Source: Aminobacter carboxidus | GTDB taxonomy: Bacteria; Pseudomonadota; Alphaproteobacteria; Rhizobiales; Rhizobiaceae | NCBI RefSeq assembly: GCF_014863355.1 | Contig: NZ_JACZEP010000006.1 | Coordinates: forward strand, 1-64,000 | Direction: 5' to 3' | Length of the DNA stretch: 64,000 bases | In this document: positions 43,718-53,604 of the stretch, piece by piece | Layout of the letters: each line of letters starts with the position of its first letter | Position numbering within the stretch: the first letter of the stretch is position 1 | Notes under the pieces: generated by a model | Databases searched by the model: none | Told to the model about the DNA's origin: nothing | What the model saw: only the letters and a program-made list of their open reading frames with translations | Position numbers and translations under genes: made by a program

Positions 43718-44248
43718 CCTTGAGACGGACCTGCGCATTCATGGCTTCCGCGATCAGGCGGAAGTCGCGCTCGCTGAGTGGGCAAAGCCCGAGACGAAGC
43801 TGATAACCCCAGTTGCGGCCAGCGGTGAAATCGAGCCGCCCAAGCAGCATCGGACCGGCGCCTCGTTGGAAGCCGCCCAATCGACATCGCGCCTAGAGAA
43901 TTTCCGCTTTTCTTCGAATCGCGGAATCTCTCTATCTTCTTGTTTTTGCGCAATTCCGGACGGAAAACCGCTACGCACTTTTCCTGGAATTGCTCTGGAC
44001 GGCAAGAAGCCGCCGCCCATGTCGAACTGGTAAGCATCGCCTGACCGTACGTGGCCGATGGCGGTGAATGACTTCAGCTCGTCCTCGCCGCCCATGACCG
44101 TCGCCGGCGAATAATAGACGACGCCGTCGCCCGCCATGATCCGACGCAGCGGGCCGGCCTTGCCATGGCAAACCTGCATGAAGCCGCCCGAACGGCCGCG
44201 CCTGACATGTTCGGCGGAAGCGACCGCAAGCCAGTTGGCCGTGCTCAT
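43707..44248 (-). pseudogene. EVE-domain protein, broken by repeat insertion and frameshift
   Basis: From ATG 44248 the EVE (DUF55) pattern is clear: [53 protein letters not shown]. Then 34 codons encoded by a dispersed repeat are inserted in frame, and the gene resumes with [15 protein letters not shown]. Directly after that the frame shifts; the correct ending ([22 protein letters not shown] to a stop at 43707) is in another frame. EVE proteins bind modified bases in RNA or DNA. It overlaps the VOC gene by 4 nt. Confidence 0.75.
43894..43996 (-). repeat. Dispersed rhizobial palindromic repeat, about 102 bp
   Basis: Read on the minus strand it begins AGAGCAATTCCAGGAAAAG, contains a CGGTTTTCCGTCCGGAATTG core and ends in CGGAAATTCTCTA, with inverted ends (TAGAG...CTCT). 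From memory such repeats are abundant in Mesorhizobium and Brucella intergenic DNA. Here it lies inside a coding region. Confidence 0.65.
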
Positions 44249-44631
44249 GGCCGTGCTGTTGCCGCTTGGTCGAGGCAGTAGACGCGCAGGCGATGGTTGT
44301 CGGGGTCGAGTGCGACGAAGGTGCGGCCGAAATCCATCTCGGCAGGCGCCTGCAGGATCTTGAGCCCACGGCTCGACCACTCGGCATGGGTCGCGTCTAC
44401 CGCGCCAGGCGTGTCGAGGGCAAAGACGACCTCCGAACCGCCTCCTGCAGTCGCGGCCGCGGGCTGGGCGGTGTGGCGCGACCACAGGCCGAGCTTGAAG
44501 CCGCCGTCGAGCACGAACATGACGAAGGTCGGCGATGCTTCGACCGGCTGACGGCCGAACACGCCAGCATAGAAGGCGCTGCTGGTTTCGGGGCTGTCGA
44601 CATAGAGGATGATGAAGTTGGGGCTGCGCAT
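44245..44631 (-). CDS. VOC/glyoxalase-superfamily protein
   Basis: A 128-aa metal-dependent superfamily protein with two beta-alpha-beta-beta-beta modules ([48 protein letters not shown]). The chosen start ATG 44631 has AAGGAG seven nt upstream. It is coupled (ATGA) to the broken EVE gene and lies next to a WYL regulator. Substrate unknown; bleomycin-resistance-like binding proteins share this fold. Confidence 0.85.
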   Translation of the reverse strand: MRSPNFIILYVDSPETSSAFYAGVFGRQPVEASPTFVMFVLDGGFKLGLWSRHTAQPAAATAGGGSEVVFALDTPGAVDATHAEWSSRGLKILQAPAEMDFGRTFVALDPDNHRLRVYCLDQAATARP

Positions 44632-44699
44632 CGCGGTTCTCCTTGTTTCGGACAAGGACGACCCTAGGCGATGCCACTGTCAGATTCTGGCAGTGGCGT

Positions 44700-45392
44700 T
44701 CAAAGCTTCCTCGTGGTGTCGAGCGTCGCCCGCCATTCTTTCAGCATCACGGCGCGGCGGCGCGGGTAACGCGTGTCGGTGGCGGCGAGATCCGAGATAC
44801 GGTCGGCACGGAAATGCCTGAAATCCTGGCGCATTTCGCACCACGCCACCATCACCCTGACCTTGTCGAAGAAGCCGAGCGCAAACGGCCAGACGGTGCG
44901 GCGCGAACCTGCTCCGGATGCATCCTCGTAGTTCATCTCGATCTTTCGCTCGGCCCGGATCGCCTGGCGAATGACGCCGAGATCGATATTCTCGCGCGTC
45001 GGACCGACGCTCGGCCCAACAAGCAGGGCGGTTGCATCGAGCTCGTCACGCAGGTCTTCGGGCAGCACCGCTGCGATCTTGGCCAGCGCATCCGTTGCGG
45101 CCGCCGACAGCCTCGTGTCGGGCTGCTTGGCAACCCAGCGCGAGCCGAGCACGATCGCCTCGATTTCCTCGTCGGTGAACATCAGTGGCGGCAACATGAA
45201 ACCGGGCTTCAGCACATAACCCAGCCCCGGCTCGCCTTCGATCGGGGCGCCTTGTCCCTGCAAGGTGGCGATGTCGCGGTAGAGCGTGCGGATCGAGACG
45301 TCGAGCTCGCCGGCAAGCGTCAAGCCGCTCACTGGCCGGCGATGGCGGCGCAAGATCTGGATGAGGTCGAGCAGGCGTTCGGAGCGCGACAT
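44700..45392 (-). CDS. YafY-type HTH/WYL-domain transcriptional regulator
   Basis: A 230-aa regulator. N-terminal winged helix-turn-helix ([40 protein letters not shown]) followed by a WYL domain (about 140-200, [25 protein letters not shown]). WYL domains sense ligands, often nucleic acids or small molecules. ATG 45392 fits the conserved beginning [10 protein letters not shown]. It may control the VOC gene downstream on the same strand. Confidence 0.88.
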   Translation of the reverse strand: MSRSERLLDLIQILRRHRRPVSGLTLAGELDVSIRTLYRDIATLQGQGAPIEGEPGLGYVLKPGFMLPPLMFTDEEIEAIVLGSRWVAKQPDTRLSAAATDALAKIAAVLPEDLRDELDATALLVGPSVGPTRENIDLGVIRQAIRAERKIEMNYEDASGAGSRRTVWPFALGFFDKVRVMVAWCEMRQDFRHFRADRISDLAATDTRYPRRRAVMLKEWRATLDTTRKL

Positions 45393-45555
45393 GATTCTCG
45401 GGCGGTTGTTGTCGGCAAGATAGGCCCGAGACAGCGGCACCGGAAGGCGTCTGCAATGCGCCAGTTCCGCTCGCCCCACCCCCGCGACCGCCCGTCCGGT
45501 TGCGGTGTACGGTGGCCTGTGCCAAAAGCGGCCAACTATCCGGAGACGCCGTTCC

Positions 45556-46647
45556 TTGAAGCACCCGCGCGACAAACGCCGCGACAGCCGCCCGCAGCAG
45601 CCCCGCAAGGGCGGAGCTGCCCCTGCACCGACGCGCGACCGTGTCGAGCGGCAACAGGAGCGCAAGCCCGAGCAGCGCCCTGCCCCGCGCCAGGACCATG
45701 CGCCGGAACCGAAGGCCGAACCGCGCAAGCTGGTCCGCCGGGAAGGCGCCTTTCCCGCCGAGCAGCTGCCGCTGATCCTTGAGGTCGCGCCCAACGACGA
45801 CTACGCCCTGCTCGACTCCGGCAACGGCGAGAAGCTCGAACAATACGGCCCCTACCGCATCGTCCGGCCCGAGGGACAGGCGATCTGGCAGCGCGCGCTG
45901 CCGGCCAAGGAATGGGAACGCGCCGACGCCGTGTTCACCGGCGACACCGACGAGGAAGGCCTCGGCCGCTGGCGCTTCCCCAAGATGCCGCTCGGCGAGA
46001 CCTGGCCGATGCGCCATGACGGGCTGCACTATCAGGGCCGCTTCACCTCGTTCCGCCATGTCGGCGTTTTCCCCGAGCAGGCGACGCACTGGGATCACAT
46101 GGCCCGGCTGATCGTCGACGCCAAGCGCCCGGTCAAGGTGCTCAACCTGTTCGGCTACACCGGACTTGCCTCGCTGGTCGCCGCGCGCGCCGGGGCCGAA
46201 GTCACCCATGTCGACGCCTCCAAGAAGGCGATCGGATGGGCGCGCGAGAACCAGGAGATGGCCGGCCTTGGCAGCAAGCCGATCCGCTGGATCTGCGAGG
46301 ACGCGATGAAGTTCGTCGAGCGCGAGGAACGTCGCGGCAGCCGCTACGACATCATCCTGTTCGATCCGCCGGCCTATGGCCGCGGCCCCAAGGGTGAGGT
46401 CTGGCAGCTGTTCGAGAGCCTGCCCGCCATGACCGACATCTGCCGCTCGATCCTGACGCCGAAGCCGCTGGCTGTGGTTCTGACCGCCTATTCGATCCGT
46501 GCCTCGTTCTTCGCCATCCACGCATTGATGCGCGACACCTTCGCCGGTATGGGCGGCACCATCGAATCGGGCGAGCTGATCATCCGCGAGAAATCGGCGG
46601 GACGCGCGCTTTCGACATCGCTGTTTTCACGCTGGGTGGCCAAATGA
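45556..46647 (+). CDS. Class I SAM-dependent RNA methyltransferase (RlmI-like)
   Basis: A 363-aa methyltransferase. Basic, low-complexity N-terminus (about 60 residues, KHPRDKRRDSRPQQPRK), then a catalytic domain with the SAM site KVLNLFGYTGLASLVAARAGAEVTHVDASKKA and motif IV FDPPAYGRGPKGE. It resembles 23S rRNA cytosine-C5 methyltransferases in architecture but lacks a clear Cys in the motif. Start TTG 45556 is my preference (GGAG upstream); GTG 45505 is possible. ATGA-coupled to the next methyltransferase. Confidence 0.85.
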   Translation: MKHPRDKRRDSRPQQPRKGGAAPAPTRDRVERQQERKPEQRPAPRQDHAPEPKAEPRKLVRREGAFPAEQLPLILEVAPNDDYALLDSGNGEKLEQYGPYRIVRPEGQAIWQRALPAKEWERADAVFTGDTDEEGLGRWRFPKMPLGETWPMRHDGLHYQGRFTSFRHVGVFPEQATHWDHMARLIVDAKRPVKVLNLFGYTGLASLVAARAGAEVTHVDASKKAIGWARENQEMAGLGSKPIRWICEDAMKFVEREERRGSRYDIILFDPPAYGRGPKGEVWQLFESLPAMTDICRSILTPKPLAVVLTAYSIRASFFAIHALMRDTFAGMGGTIESGELIIREKSAGRALSTSLFSRWVAK

Positions 46648-47480
46648 GCGAACACCGCACCGGAGCACCGGGCCGCGTCAAGGAAGTGACGAGCCTCGCC
46701 AACCCGCTGGTCAAGGACATCAAGGCACTAGCGCTGAAGAAATTCCGCGACCAGCAGAACGCCTTCATGGCCGAAGGGCTGAAGCTGGTCATCGACGCGC
46801 TCGACCTCGGCTGGACGATCAAGACGCTGATTTTCGCCAAGTCGGCGCTCGGCAACCCGGCGGTCGAGAAGGTCGCGGCGCGTACAGTCGCCTCCGGCGG
46901 CGACGTGCTCGAAGTCTCCGAAAAAGTGCTGACGGCGATCACCCGGCGCGACAACCCGCAAGCAGTCGTCGGCGTGTTCAGCCAGCGCTTCGTGCCGCTC
47001 AAAGACATTCGCCCGAAAGGCAATGATGTCTGGGTGGCGCTCGACCGGGTGCGCGATCCCGGTAATCTCGGCACCGTCATTCGTACGGTCGATGCCGTCG
47101 GCGCCAAGGGCGTCATCCTGGTCGGCGAGACGACCGATCCGTTCTCGCTCGAAACCGTGCGGGCAACGATGGGCTCGATCTTCGCCGTGCCGGTCGCCAA
47201 GACCAACCCGGAAACGTTTCTTGCCTGGCGCAAGGATTTTGCCGGCACCGTCGCCGGCACGCATCTCAAGGGCGCTGTCGACTACCGCTCAGTCGATTTC
47301 GGCAGCCGCCCGGTTTTGCTGGTGATGGGCAACGAACAGCAGGGTTTGCCAGACAATCTGGCTGATGCTTGCGACAAGCTTTTGCGCATCCCGCAGGCCG
47401 GCCGCGCCGATTCGCTCAATCTCGCGGTCGCCACCGGCGTCATGCTGTTTGAAATCCGGCGCGGCGCGCTGAAGCTTTAG
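46644..47480 (+). CDS. TrmH/SpoU-family RNA 2'-O-methyltransferase
   Basis: A 278-aa SPOUT enzyme. An N-terminal substrate-binding part (VTSLANPLVKDIKALALKKFRDQQNAFMAEG) precedes the trefoil-knot domain with motif 1 VRDPGNLGTVIRTVDAVGA, motif 2 LLVMGNEQQGLP and motif 3 IPQAGRADSLNLAVATGVMLFE. Start ATG 46644 overlaps the previous stop. Probably methylates a ribose in rRNA; the target is unknown. Confidence 0.92.
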   Translation: MSEHRTGAPGRVKEVTSLANPLVKDIKALALKKFRDQQNAFMAEGLKLVIDALDLGWTIKTLIFAKSALGNPAVEKVAARTVASGGDVLEVSEKVLTAITRRDNPQAVVGVFSQRFVPLKDIRPKGNDVWVALDRVRDPGNLGTVIRTVDAVGAKGVILVGETTDPFSLETVRATMGSIFAVPVAKTNPETFLAWRKDFAGTVAGTHLKGAVDYRSVDFGSRPVLLVMGNEQQGLPDNLADACDKLLRIPQAGRADSLNLAVATGVMLFEIRRGALKL

Positions 47481-47489
47481 GAGCCGCTG

Positions 47490-47981
47490 TTGAATCCAGT
47501 CGCATTCTACGGGGTCGTCGCAGCTCTCGCCGTGGCGCTCGACCAATGGATCAAGGTGCTCGTCGAGGCCAATCTCGTCATGCACGAGAAGGTCGACCTG
47601 CTGCCGTTCCTGGCTCTCTACCGCACCTACAACACCGGCATCGCCTTTTCGATGTTCTCGGATGTCGGCGACACCGGCCTGATCGTACTGACCACGGTCG
47701 TCGTCGCCTTCGTCACCTACCTGGCCATCAAGACCACGCCGGCGCAGGTCATCTCGCGCTTCGGTTTCGCGCTAATCGTCGGCGGTGCGCTGGGCAACCT
47801 CATCGACCGCACCGTCTACGGCCACGTCATCGATTACATATTGTTCCACACGCCGGTGTGGTCGTTTGCCATCTTCAACCTTGCCGACGCCTTCATTTCG
47901 GTTGGAGCAGCGCTGGTCGTGCTGGACGAGTTCCTGGCCTGGCGGCGCGGCCGCAGCAAACCCAAGGCCGCCGACGAATAG
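47490..47981 (+). CDS. lspA: Lipoprotein signal peptidase (signal peptidase II)
   Basis: A 163-aa inner-membrane aspartic protease that removes lipoprotein signal peptides. Four helices; conserved parts are NTGIAFSMFSD, GGALGNLIDRTVYGHVIDYI (first catalytic Asp) and FNLADAFISVGA (second). Start TTG 47490 after TAGGAG. Nine nt after the RNA methyltransferase gene, so probably co-transcribed. Confidence 0.95.
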   Translation: MNPVAFYGVVAALAVALDQWIKVLVEANLVMHEKVDLLPFLALYRTYNTGIAFSMFSDVGDTGLIVLTTVVVAFVTYLAIKTTPAQVISRFGFALIVGGALGNLIDRTVYGHVIDYILFHTPVWSFAIFNLADAFISVGAALVVLDEFLAWRRGRSKPKAADE

Positions 47982-48000
47982 GCGAAACGGAAACGATCAA

Positions 48001-48020
48001 GTCACAATACAATATGTGAC
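48001..48020. other. Inverted repeat after lspA
   Basis: GTCACA (48001-48006) and TGTGAC (48015-48020) flank an 8-nt AT-rich spacer, 19 nt after the lspA stop codon. It could be a weak terminator or a regulatory site. The remaining spacer to 48262 holds a T7 run but nothing definite. Confidence 0.3.
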
Positions 48021-48261
48021 GAGGCCGTGAGGTCATCCGCAGCTTACCCACAGACTTCACTAAGCGGTTAAGATTTTTTTCACGATGGTCGCAATCGGGT
48101 CCAAGGTCTGCCACAATCGCTCATCATGGTGCGTTCGGTGGACGGGCCGAAAGGTACCGACTGAACTGTCTTGCGGCTACGCGGCGTAGATTTGCGGGTC
48201 GAAACGACAGGTGGGGAAGCTCGCTATTCCGAGCGCTTGGGGCCTGAGTGGAGAGTTGCTA

Positions 48262-49017
48262 GTGAAAATGCCCTTCGGGTTGGGCGCAGCCAATCAGCCG
48301 CGCTCCGCGATGATGTTCATGAAAGCCGAGCCGGCTTCCTGGCGCGAGAACGCGCCGAACCGCGGCCTGGTCTGCGGCGTATTGGCGATGACCGCCCTGA
48401 TGAGCATCACCGCCGTTTCCGCCCTCTTTATCCTGCCGCATATGGGCCAGAGCGCGGCCGACCAAGCTCAGGAAATTCAGCAGGCCGAGGCCGAGCCGTC
48501 CAAGGAAAAGATCACCACCATCATTGCCGAACCGACCGGCCGCAAGAGCCGCGTCGCTTCGACCGCCAGCTCGATCATCGTTTCGGACGCCGTTGCCGAG
48601 GAAGCGTCCGACATGCCGTTGGCCGCCGACCCGCGCTGGGCGCAGGTGGTGAAGGCCGGTGCAACGCAGCCGCTCGAAGCGATGCCGGCCATTCCCGGCG
48701 CCGAGAAGGTCATCGCCAAGGACCCGACCGAGACCGCTGCTCTCGCTCTTACCGATACCGGCGCCAAGACCGACCCCGCCGCGACCGCCGCGGTCAAGGC
48801 CATCGAGGCCGAAGCCAAGCCAGCCGAAGCCAGCGAGGGCGGCAAGGCAGCCGTCATCAAGCGGTCGGTGAACATGCGCGCCAAACCGCAAAAAGGCGGC
48901 GCGGTGCTTGGCGTCATTCCGGCCAAGACCTCGGTCGAGCTGGTTTCTTGCACCCAATGGTGCGAAATCGTTTTCAACGGCAAGCGCGGCTACGTCTACA
49001 AGAGCTACATCCAGTAA
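48262..49017 (+). CDS. Membrane-anchored bacterial SH3-domain protein
   Basis: A 251-aa protein. One membrane helix (about 35-60, GLVCGVLAMTALMSITAVSALFIL), a long Ala/Glu/Lys-rich linker and a C-terminal SH3_3 domain (VNMRAKPQKGGAVLGVIPAKTSVELV; CEIVFNGKRGYVYKSYIQ). Such domains usually bind cell-wall peptides. GTG 48262 has GGAGAG six nt upstream; ATG 48268 is an alternative. Function unknown. Confidence 0.85.
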   Translation: MKMPFGLGAANQPRSAMMFMKAEPASWRENAPNRGLVCGVLAMTALMSITAVSALFILPHMGQSAADQAQEIQQAEAEPSKEKITTIIAEPTGRKSRVASTASSIIVSDAVAEEASDMPLAADPRWAQVVKAGATQPLEAMPAIPGAEKVIAKDPTETAALALTDTGAKTDPAATAAVKAIEAEAKPAEASEGGKAAVIKRSVNMRAKPQKGGAVLGVIPAKTSVELVSCTQWCEIVFNGKRGYVYKSYIQ

Positions 49018-49120
49018 TCGTAGTATTTCCCGACCGTCAGATCTGCGGAAACGGAACGACAGCTAAAATTCGATCTATCTGCCAAAATCTTCCCTAAGCA
49101 CTCGGTGCTAGGCTTCCGCC

Positions 49121-51412
49121 ATGATGACGGAGTCCGGCACAACTGGTGAGAAGACGACGCAAGGTGCGGCCACAGCCGACCCCGACATGCAGTCGCATCG
49201 CCGAATTATCACGCCGCCTTCGCTCGCACCGGCCTTGCCGAAGGAGCCGCCGCGCGGCCTCTACTTCACCATCCTCGTCGCCGTCCTGGTGCTTTCCGGC
49301 CTTGCGCATCTGACTGGCGCGCCTGTTTTCATCAGCGCAAGCCTGTTCGCCATCGGCCTTGCCGGCATGGTGCTGCTGTCGCGCAGCCTGGGCGAGCGCG
49401 CGCGGGCCGCGGAAGCAATCACCGAGAACGCCTCGCGCAACCGCGCCGAGATCGAGACCCTTGCCGACCGGATGTGGGAGCTGCAGGAAAGCGAAGAGCG
49501 CTTCCGCGGCCTCATCGACGCGCTGGGTGACCTGGTCGTCCACCGCGACCGCGACGGCCGCATCGTCTATGCCAACAAGGTGTTCGCCGAACTCATCGGC
49601 CAGGACCCGCGCGACCTCGCTGGCCGCACACTTGCCGAACTCGGCGTCGATGTCGGCGTGGTGCCTGATGCCGCCTTCGCCGATGGCGAATGCCTGAGCT
49701 CAACCGATGTCGGCATCCGCTCCATCGGTGTGGTGCGCTGGTTCTCATGGATCGAGCTTTCGGTGCGCGACAAGGCCAGCAATGCCGTGTCGCACCGCGC
49801 GATTGCCCGCGACATCACCGCCCGCAAGCGTGCCGAAGCCGCACTGATCGGCGCGCGCGAGCGGGCCGAGTATGCCAGCCAGGCGAAGTCGCGTTTCCTG
49901 GCGACCGTAAGCCACGAGATACGGACGCCGATGAACGGGATCATGGGCATGGCCAAGCTGCTGCACGACACCGAACTGTCGCCCGAGCAGCGCACTTATG
50001 TCGGCGCCGTCTCGACCTCGGCCAGCGCGCTGTTGGCACTCATCGAGGACCTGCTCGACTATTCCAAGATCGAGGCGGGCCGCTTCGATCCCGAGCCGCA
50101 GCCGATGTCGCCGCGCGAAATCGCCGACAATGTCGTCGAGTTGTTGGCGTCGCGCGCGTTCGGCAAGGGCATCGGCCTTGGCTGCCATGTCGCGCCCAAC
50201 GTGCCGCAGATGATATCGGCCGACCCCGGCCGCGTCCGCCAGGTCCTGCTCAACCTGATCGGCAACGCCATCAAGTTCACCGATGCCGGTGGCGTCCGCC
50301 TCAATGTCGAGCGGACCGGCGACGATCATCCCGGCACGATCCGCTTCACCGTGACCGATACCGGACCAGGCCTGCGCGCCGAGGACGTCGAACGCATCTT
50401 CGAGGAGTTCGAGCAGGCCGACGGCACCTCGACACGCTCGCATGGCGGTGCCGGGCTAGGGCTCGCCATTTCCAAACGTCTCGTCACCGCGATGGGCGGC
50501 ACGATCACTGTCACCAGCCAACCCGGCGAAGGCTCTAAATTTGCCTTCGAGCTACCGGCATTTGGCGCGACCGACACGCCCCAGGCCGACGCCGATGCGC
50601 TGGCTGGCCGGCGCGCCGTCATCTTGTCGAAGAACACCACCGAAGCGGAAGCGCTCGCCGAAACCATTCGCGGCCATGGCGGCCACGCCGACATTGCGGT
50701 CACGCCTGAACAGGCCGCCGCCTTCGCCGAAGGCTGCAATGCGCTGCTCGTCGACGCCGCGCTCGAAGAAAACGACGGCCGCATGCTCAAGCAACTGCGC
50801 GAACGCGGCTTCGCCGCCAGCGAAGCCGTCACACTGATTGCACCGACAGACCGCGGACTGCTTGGCGAACTGCGCGCCAGCGGCTACGCGACCTTCCTCG
50901 CCCGGCCAGTGCGCAGCGAGACCCTGTTGCGGGTGCTGCTGGCGAATCAGGGCGTCGTGCAGGGCAAGCCGCAACTGGCGAGCCGCCGCACCGCGGCCAA
51001 GCCCGCGAATCGTCCGCAGCTTCGTGGCCTGTCGGTGCTGATCGCCGAGGACAACGACATCAACGCCATGCTCGCCCGCGCCGTGCTGGTGAAAGCAGGG
51101 CATCGCGTCGACGTCGTCAACAATGGCAAGGCCGCTGTCGAGGCGGTGACTGGCGCCAGCCGCAAGCGGCGCTATGACGTCGTGCTGATGGACATGCACA
51201 TGCCCGTAATGGACGGATTGGACGCCATTTCGGCCATCCGCAGGCACGAAGAGCAGCATGGCCTGGCTGCCGTGCCGATCATGGTGCTGTCCGCCGACAG
51301 CCAGGAAAAGACCCGCCACGCGGTGCTCGCCCATGGTGCCAGCGGCTTTGTCACCAAGCCGCTCGACCCCGATGTCCTGATCAATCTTGTCGAGCAGCGC
51401 GCCGCTGCCTGA
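49121..51412 (+). CDS. Hybrid sensor histidine kinase with PAS and receiver domains
   Basis: A 763-aa membrane kinase. Two membrane helices (about 47-86), a PAS domain (about 125-240, [29 protein letters not shown]), HisKA with phospho-acceptor His265 in [18 protein letters not shown], HATPase ([24 protein letters not shown]), a degenerate receiver-like part (about 500-610) and a true receiver with Asp691 ([13 protein letters not shown]). The cognate regulator is not nearby. It is followed by olsB. Confidence 0.93.
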   Translation: MMTESGTTGEKTTQGAATADPDMQSHRRIITPPSLAPALPKEPPRGLYFTILVAVLVLSGLAHLTGAPVFISASLFAIGLAGMVLLSRSLGERARAAEAITENASRNRAEIETLADRMWELQESEERFRGLIDALGDLVVHRDRDGRIVYANKVFAELIGQDPRDLAGRTLAELGVDVGVVPDAAFADGECLSSTDVGIRSIGVVRWFSWIELSVRDKASNAVSHRAIARDITARKRAEAALIGARERAEYASQAKSRFLATVSHEIRTPMNGIMGMAKLLHDTELSPEQRTYVGAVSTSASALLALIEDLLDYSKIEAGRFDPEPQPMSPREIADNVVELLASRAFGKGIGLGCHVAPNVPQMISADPGRVRQVLLNLIGNAIKFTDAGGVRLNVERTGDDHPGTIRFTVTDTGPGLRAEDVERIFEEFEQADGTSTRSHGGAGLGLAISKRLVTAMGGTITVTSQPGEGSKFAFELPAFGATDTPQADADALAGRRAVILSKNTTEAEALAETIRGHGGHADIAVTPEQAAAFAEGCNALLVDAALEENDGRMLKQLRERGFAASEAVTLIAPTDRGLLGELRASGYATFLARPVRSETLLRVLLANQGVVQGKPQLASRRTAAKPANRPQLRGLSVLIAEDNDINAMLARAVLVKAGHRVDVVNNGKAAVEAVTGASRKRRYDVVLMDMHMPVMDGLDAISAIRRHEEQHGLAAVPIMVLSADSQEKTRHAVLAHGASGFVTKPLDPDVLINLVEQRAAA

Positions 51413-51562
51413 ACTAAATCGGGGCGATTTTCCTAGCCGGCTACGCGCCGTTGCTTGCCCGGCCAGACTTGCCGCGACAGGTTGATCACGATACTGTCAC
51501 AATCCTGTAGCACCGACACCGTATCCCCGCGCCAGGAGGGATGGCTCGAAGGAGAATCACCC

Positions 51563-52444
51563 GTGCATACAGCCTTGCCGGACAGTGACACTCAGAAAGC
51601 CAACGGCGCCAAGGTGACAGTGCCTTCCAAACCTTTACTGCCAGGGACACCGCTCGGACGGATCGGGACGCTTGAGGTTCGCCTCGCCCGGGACGAGTCG
51701 GAAATCGCCGCGGCCCAGGAAGTGCGCTACCGCGTGTTCTTCGACGAACTCGGCGCCAGGAAGCAGGCACTGCACTCGATCGAGCGGCGCGACGCCGATC
51801 GCTTCGATGACATCTGCGATCACTTGCTGGTCTTCGATACCTCGATATCAGGCCCCGAGCATCGCCGCATCGTCGGCACCTACCGCCTGCTGCGCCAGGA
51901 GCGCGCAACGGCGGCTGGCGGCTTCTACTCCGACGACGAATTCGAGCTCAACAAGCTCATCGCCCGCCATCCGGGCCAGCGCTTCCTGGAGCTCGGCCGC
52001 TCCTGCGTGCTGCCCGAATACCGCTCCAAGCGCACCATCGAGGCGCTGTGGCAAGGCATCTGGGCCTATCTGAACCGCTACGACATCGACGTCATGACCG
52101 GTTGCGCTTCGTTCCATGGCACGGTGCCCGCGGCGCATGCAGAGGCGCTGACCTATCTCGCCCACCATTGCCGCACCAGCGCGGACTGGGACGTGCGGGC
52201 CGTGGCCGGGCGCTATTGCGCGATGGATCTGATGCCGATCGAAGCGGTCAACGCCAAGTCGGCGATCGCTGCGATGCCGCCGCTGATCAAAGGTTATCTG
52301 CGCGTCGGGGCGAAGATCGGCGACGGCTGCGTCATCGACCATGACTTCGGCACGACGGACGTCTTCATCGTCATGCCTGTGAAGGAAATCGGCGCCCGCT
52401 ACATCAACTATTACGGCGGCGAAACCCAGCGCTTCGCCGCATAG
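51563..52444 (+). CDS. olsB: L-ornithine N-alpha-acyltransferase (ornithine lipid synthesis)
   Basis: A 293-aa GNAT-like enzyme adding a 3-hydroxy fatty acyl chain from ACP to ornithine, giving lyso-ornithine lipid. Family features: EVRLARDESEIAAAQEVRYRVFFDELGA, ELGRSCVLPEYRSKRTIEALWQGIWAYL and DIDVMTGCASFHGT. The length agrees with S. meliloti OlsB (about 296 aa). Start GTG 51563 after AAGGAG. The OlsA partner is not in the window. Confidence 0.88.
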   Translation: MHTALPDSDTQKANGAKVTVPSKPLLPGTPLGRIGTLEVRLARDESEIAAAQEVRYRVFFDELGARKQALHSIERRDADRFDDICDHLLVFDTSISGPEHRRIVGTYRLLRQERATAAGGFYSDDEFELNKLIARHPGQRFLELGRSCVLPEYRSKRTIEALWQGIWAYLNRYDIDVMTGCASFHGTVPAAHAEALTYLAHHCRTSADWDVRAVAGRYCAMDLMPIEAVNAKSAIAAMPPLIKGYLRVGAKIGDGCVIDHDFGTTDVFIVMPVKEIGARYINYYGGETQRFAA

Positions 52445-52448
52445 TGCC

Positions 52449-52802
52449 GTGAGCGACGGCCTCCAGCCTGCCTTCGACAAGCTGCGCGCAGCGGCCGAAG
52501 GACTGGCGGAGGTGGTCGAAGGTACCTCCTACGGCACGCCGTCGCTTCATGTCCGCAAGAAATTCCTCTGCCGCGTCAAGGATGCCGACACGGCGGCGGT
52601 GACGTGCGCGCTGGAGGAAAAGGAGATGCTGATGGAGGCCGATCCGCAGCTCTATTTCGAGACCGCCCACTATAAGGGCTGGCCGGTCGTGCTGGTACGC
52701 ATCCACGACATCCCGCCTGACCAGCTGAGAACCCGGCTCAAGCGCGCCTGGCTGATGCAGGCGCCGAAAAGCCTGCTCAAGGCACAGCAGGTGGCCGGTT
52801 GA
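52449..52802 (+). CDS. MmcQ/YjbR-family protein
   Basis: A 117-aa cytosolic protein of the YjbR (DNA-binding, double-wing) fold: AEVVEGTSYGTPSLHVRKKFLCRV and YKGWPVVLVRIHDIPPDQLRTRLKRAWLMQAPKSL. GTG 52449 lies 4 nt after olsB, so the two are probably co-transcribed. Function unknown. Confidence 0.85.
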   Translation: MSDGLQPAFDKLRAAAEGLAEVVEGTSYGTPSLHVRKKFLCRVKDADTAAVTCALEEKEMLMEADPQLYFETAHYKGWPVVLVRIHDIPPDQLRTRLKRAWLMQAPKSLLKAQQVAG

Positions 52803-52825
52803 TCGCAGACAGGGGCGAGAAGCAG

Positions 52826-53302
52826 ATGGCAGGTACCCAAGAACCTCGTCGGACCGACACCGGATCGCGGATCATCAAGGCTGCGTCTGACGTCGTCTAT
52901 CGGGCCCTCGTCGATCCCGCTGCGGTGGCAAGCTGGCGCCCGCCAATGGGCATGCGAGGCGAAGTCCTGGCCTTTGATGCACGCGAAGGCGGCACCTTCC
53001 GCATGGCCTTCATCTATGAGGACGACGGTGGCCACGGCAAGACCACTGACAATGCCGATGTCTTCGGGGGCCGGTTTGCCGAGTTGGTGCCGGGCCGACG
53101 CGTCGTCGAGCTTGTCGAATTCGAATCGGACGATCCCGCCTTTGCCGGGACGATGCGGATCGTGACGGCGCTGGAGCCTGTCGGAGGCACGACACGGGTC
53201 ACCGTCAGCTGCGAAAACGTGCCGCCTGGCATCAGCGAGGACGACCATCAAAAGGGAATCGCCTCGTCGCTCGCAAATCTCGCCGCCTTCATCGAGGCCT
53301 AA
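52826..53302 (+). CDS. SRPBCC/AHSA1-family protein
   Basis: A 158-aa START-like protein: IIKAASDVVYRALVDPAAVASWRPP at the N-terminus, TRVTVSCENVPPGISEDDHQKGIASSLANLAAFIEA at the end, both typical of the activator-of-Hsp90-like group. ATG 52826 has GAGAAG upstream; TTG 52799, overlapping the YjbR stop, is possible. No ligand can be named. Confidence 0.85.
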   Translation: MAGTQEPRRTDTGSRIIKAASDVVYRALVDPAAVASWRPPMGMRGEVLAFDAREGGTFRMAFIYEDDGGHGKTTDNADVFGGRFAELVPGRRVVELVEFESDDPAFAGTMRIVTALEPVGGTTRVTVSCENVPPGISEDDHQKGIASSLANLAAFIEA

Positions 53303-53327
53303 GCTCCTACGGGGAGAAGCGTCCGGG

Positions 53328-53604
53328 TCAGCCGCAGGTTACAGTGGCGAGCGCGTTCAGCCGTTGTTCCCTCAGAGCACCGGCAACGTTGGGGATCAAT
53401 GCCAGACAGACCAGCACACAGATGCCGGCGACCAGCAGCCGAAAGGGTTTCCCGAAATGCCTGCCGTTGAGCACGGCACCGGCAACAGCCCGAGCACGAC
53501 AATGGGCAGGCCGACGACAAGGGCGGGTATAGCCAAGGATGGCAGCGAGGTGGCGCGGCCGTTTCCGCTCGATCATGCCAGCCCGTCCCGGCGCGTTTGA
53601 CCTG
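53328..53604 (-). pseudogene. Frameshifted remnant of a small two-helix membrane protein
   Basis: One frame ends with a membrane-like segment (FRLLVAGICVLVCLALIPNVAGAL, stop at 53328), whereas the preceding hydrophobic stretch (LVVGLPIVVLGLLPV, around 53500) is in another frame. A single frameshift near 53470 would join them. An 82-aa ORF from ATG 53576 exists, but its first half has poor composition. The whole 302-bp gap between the SRPBCC and NDH-2 genes is taken up by this stretch. Confidence 0.35.

Noticed and set aside
46644-47480. Assigning the SpoU methyltransferase to a named enzyme (rlmB or trmH)
   Set aside because: The SPOUT motifs are clear, but the N-terminal part and context do not fix the target nucleotide.
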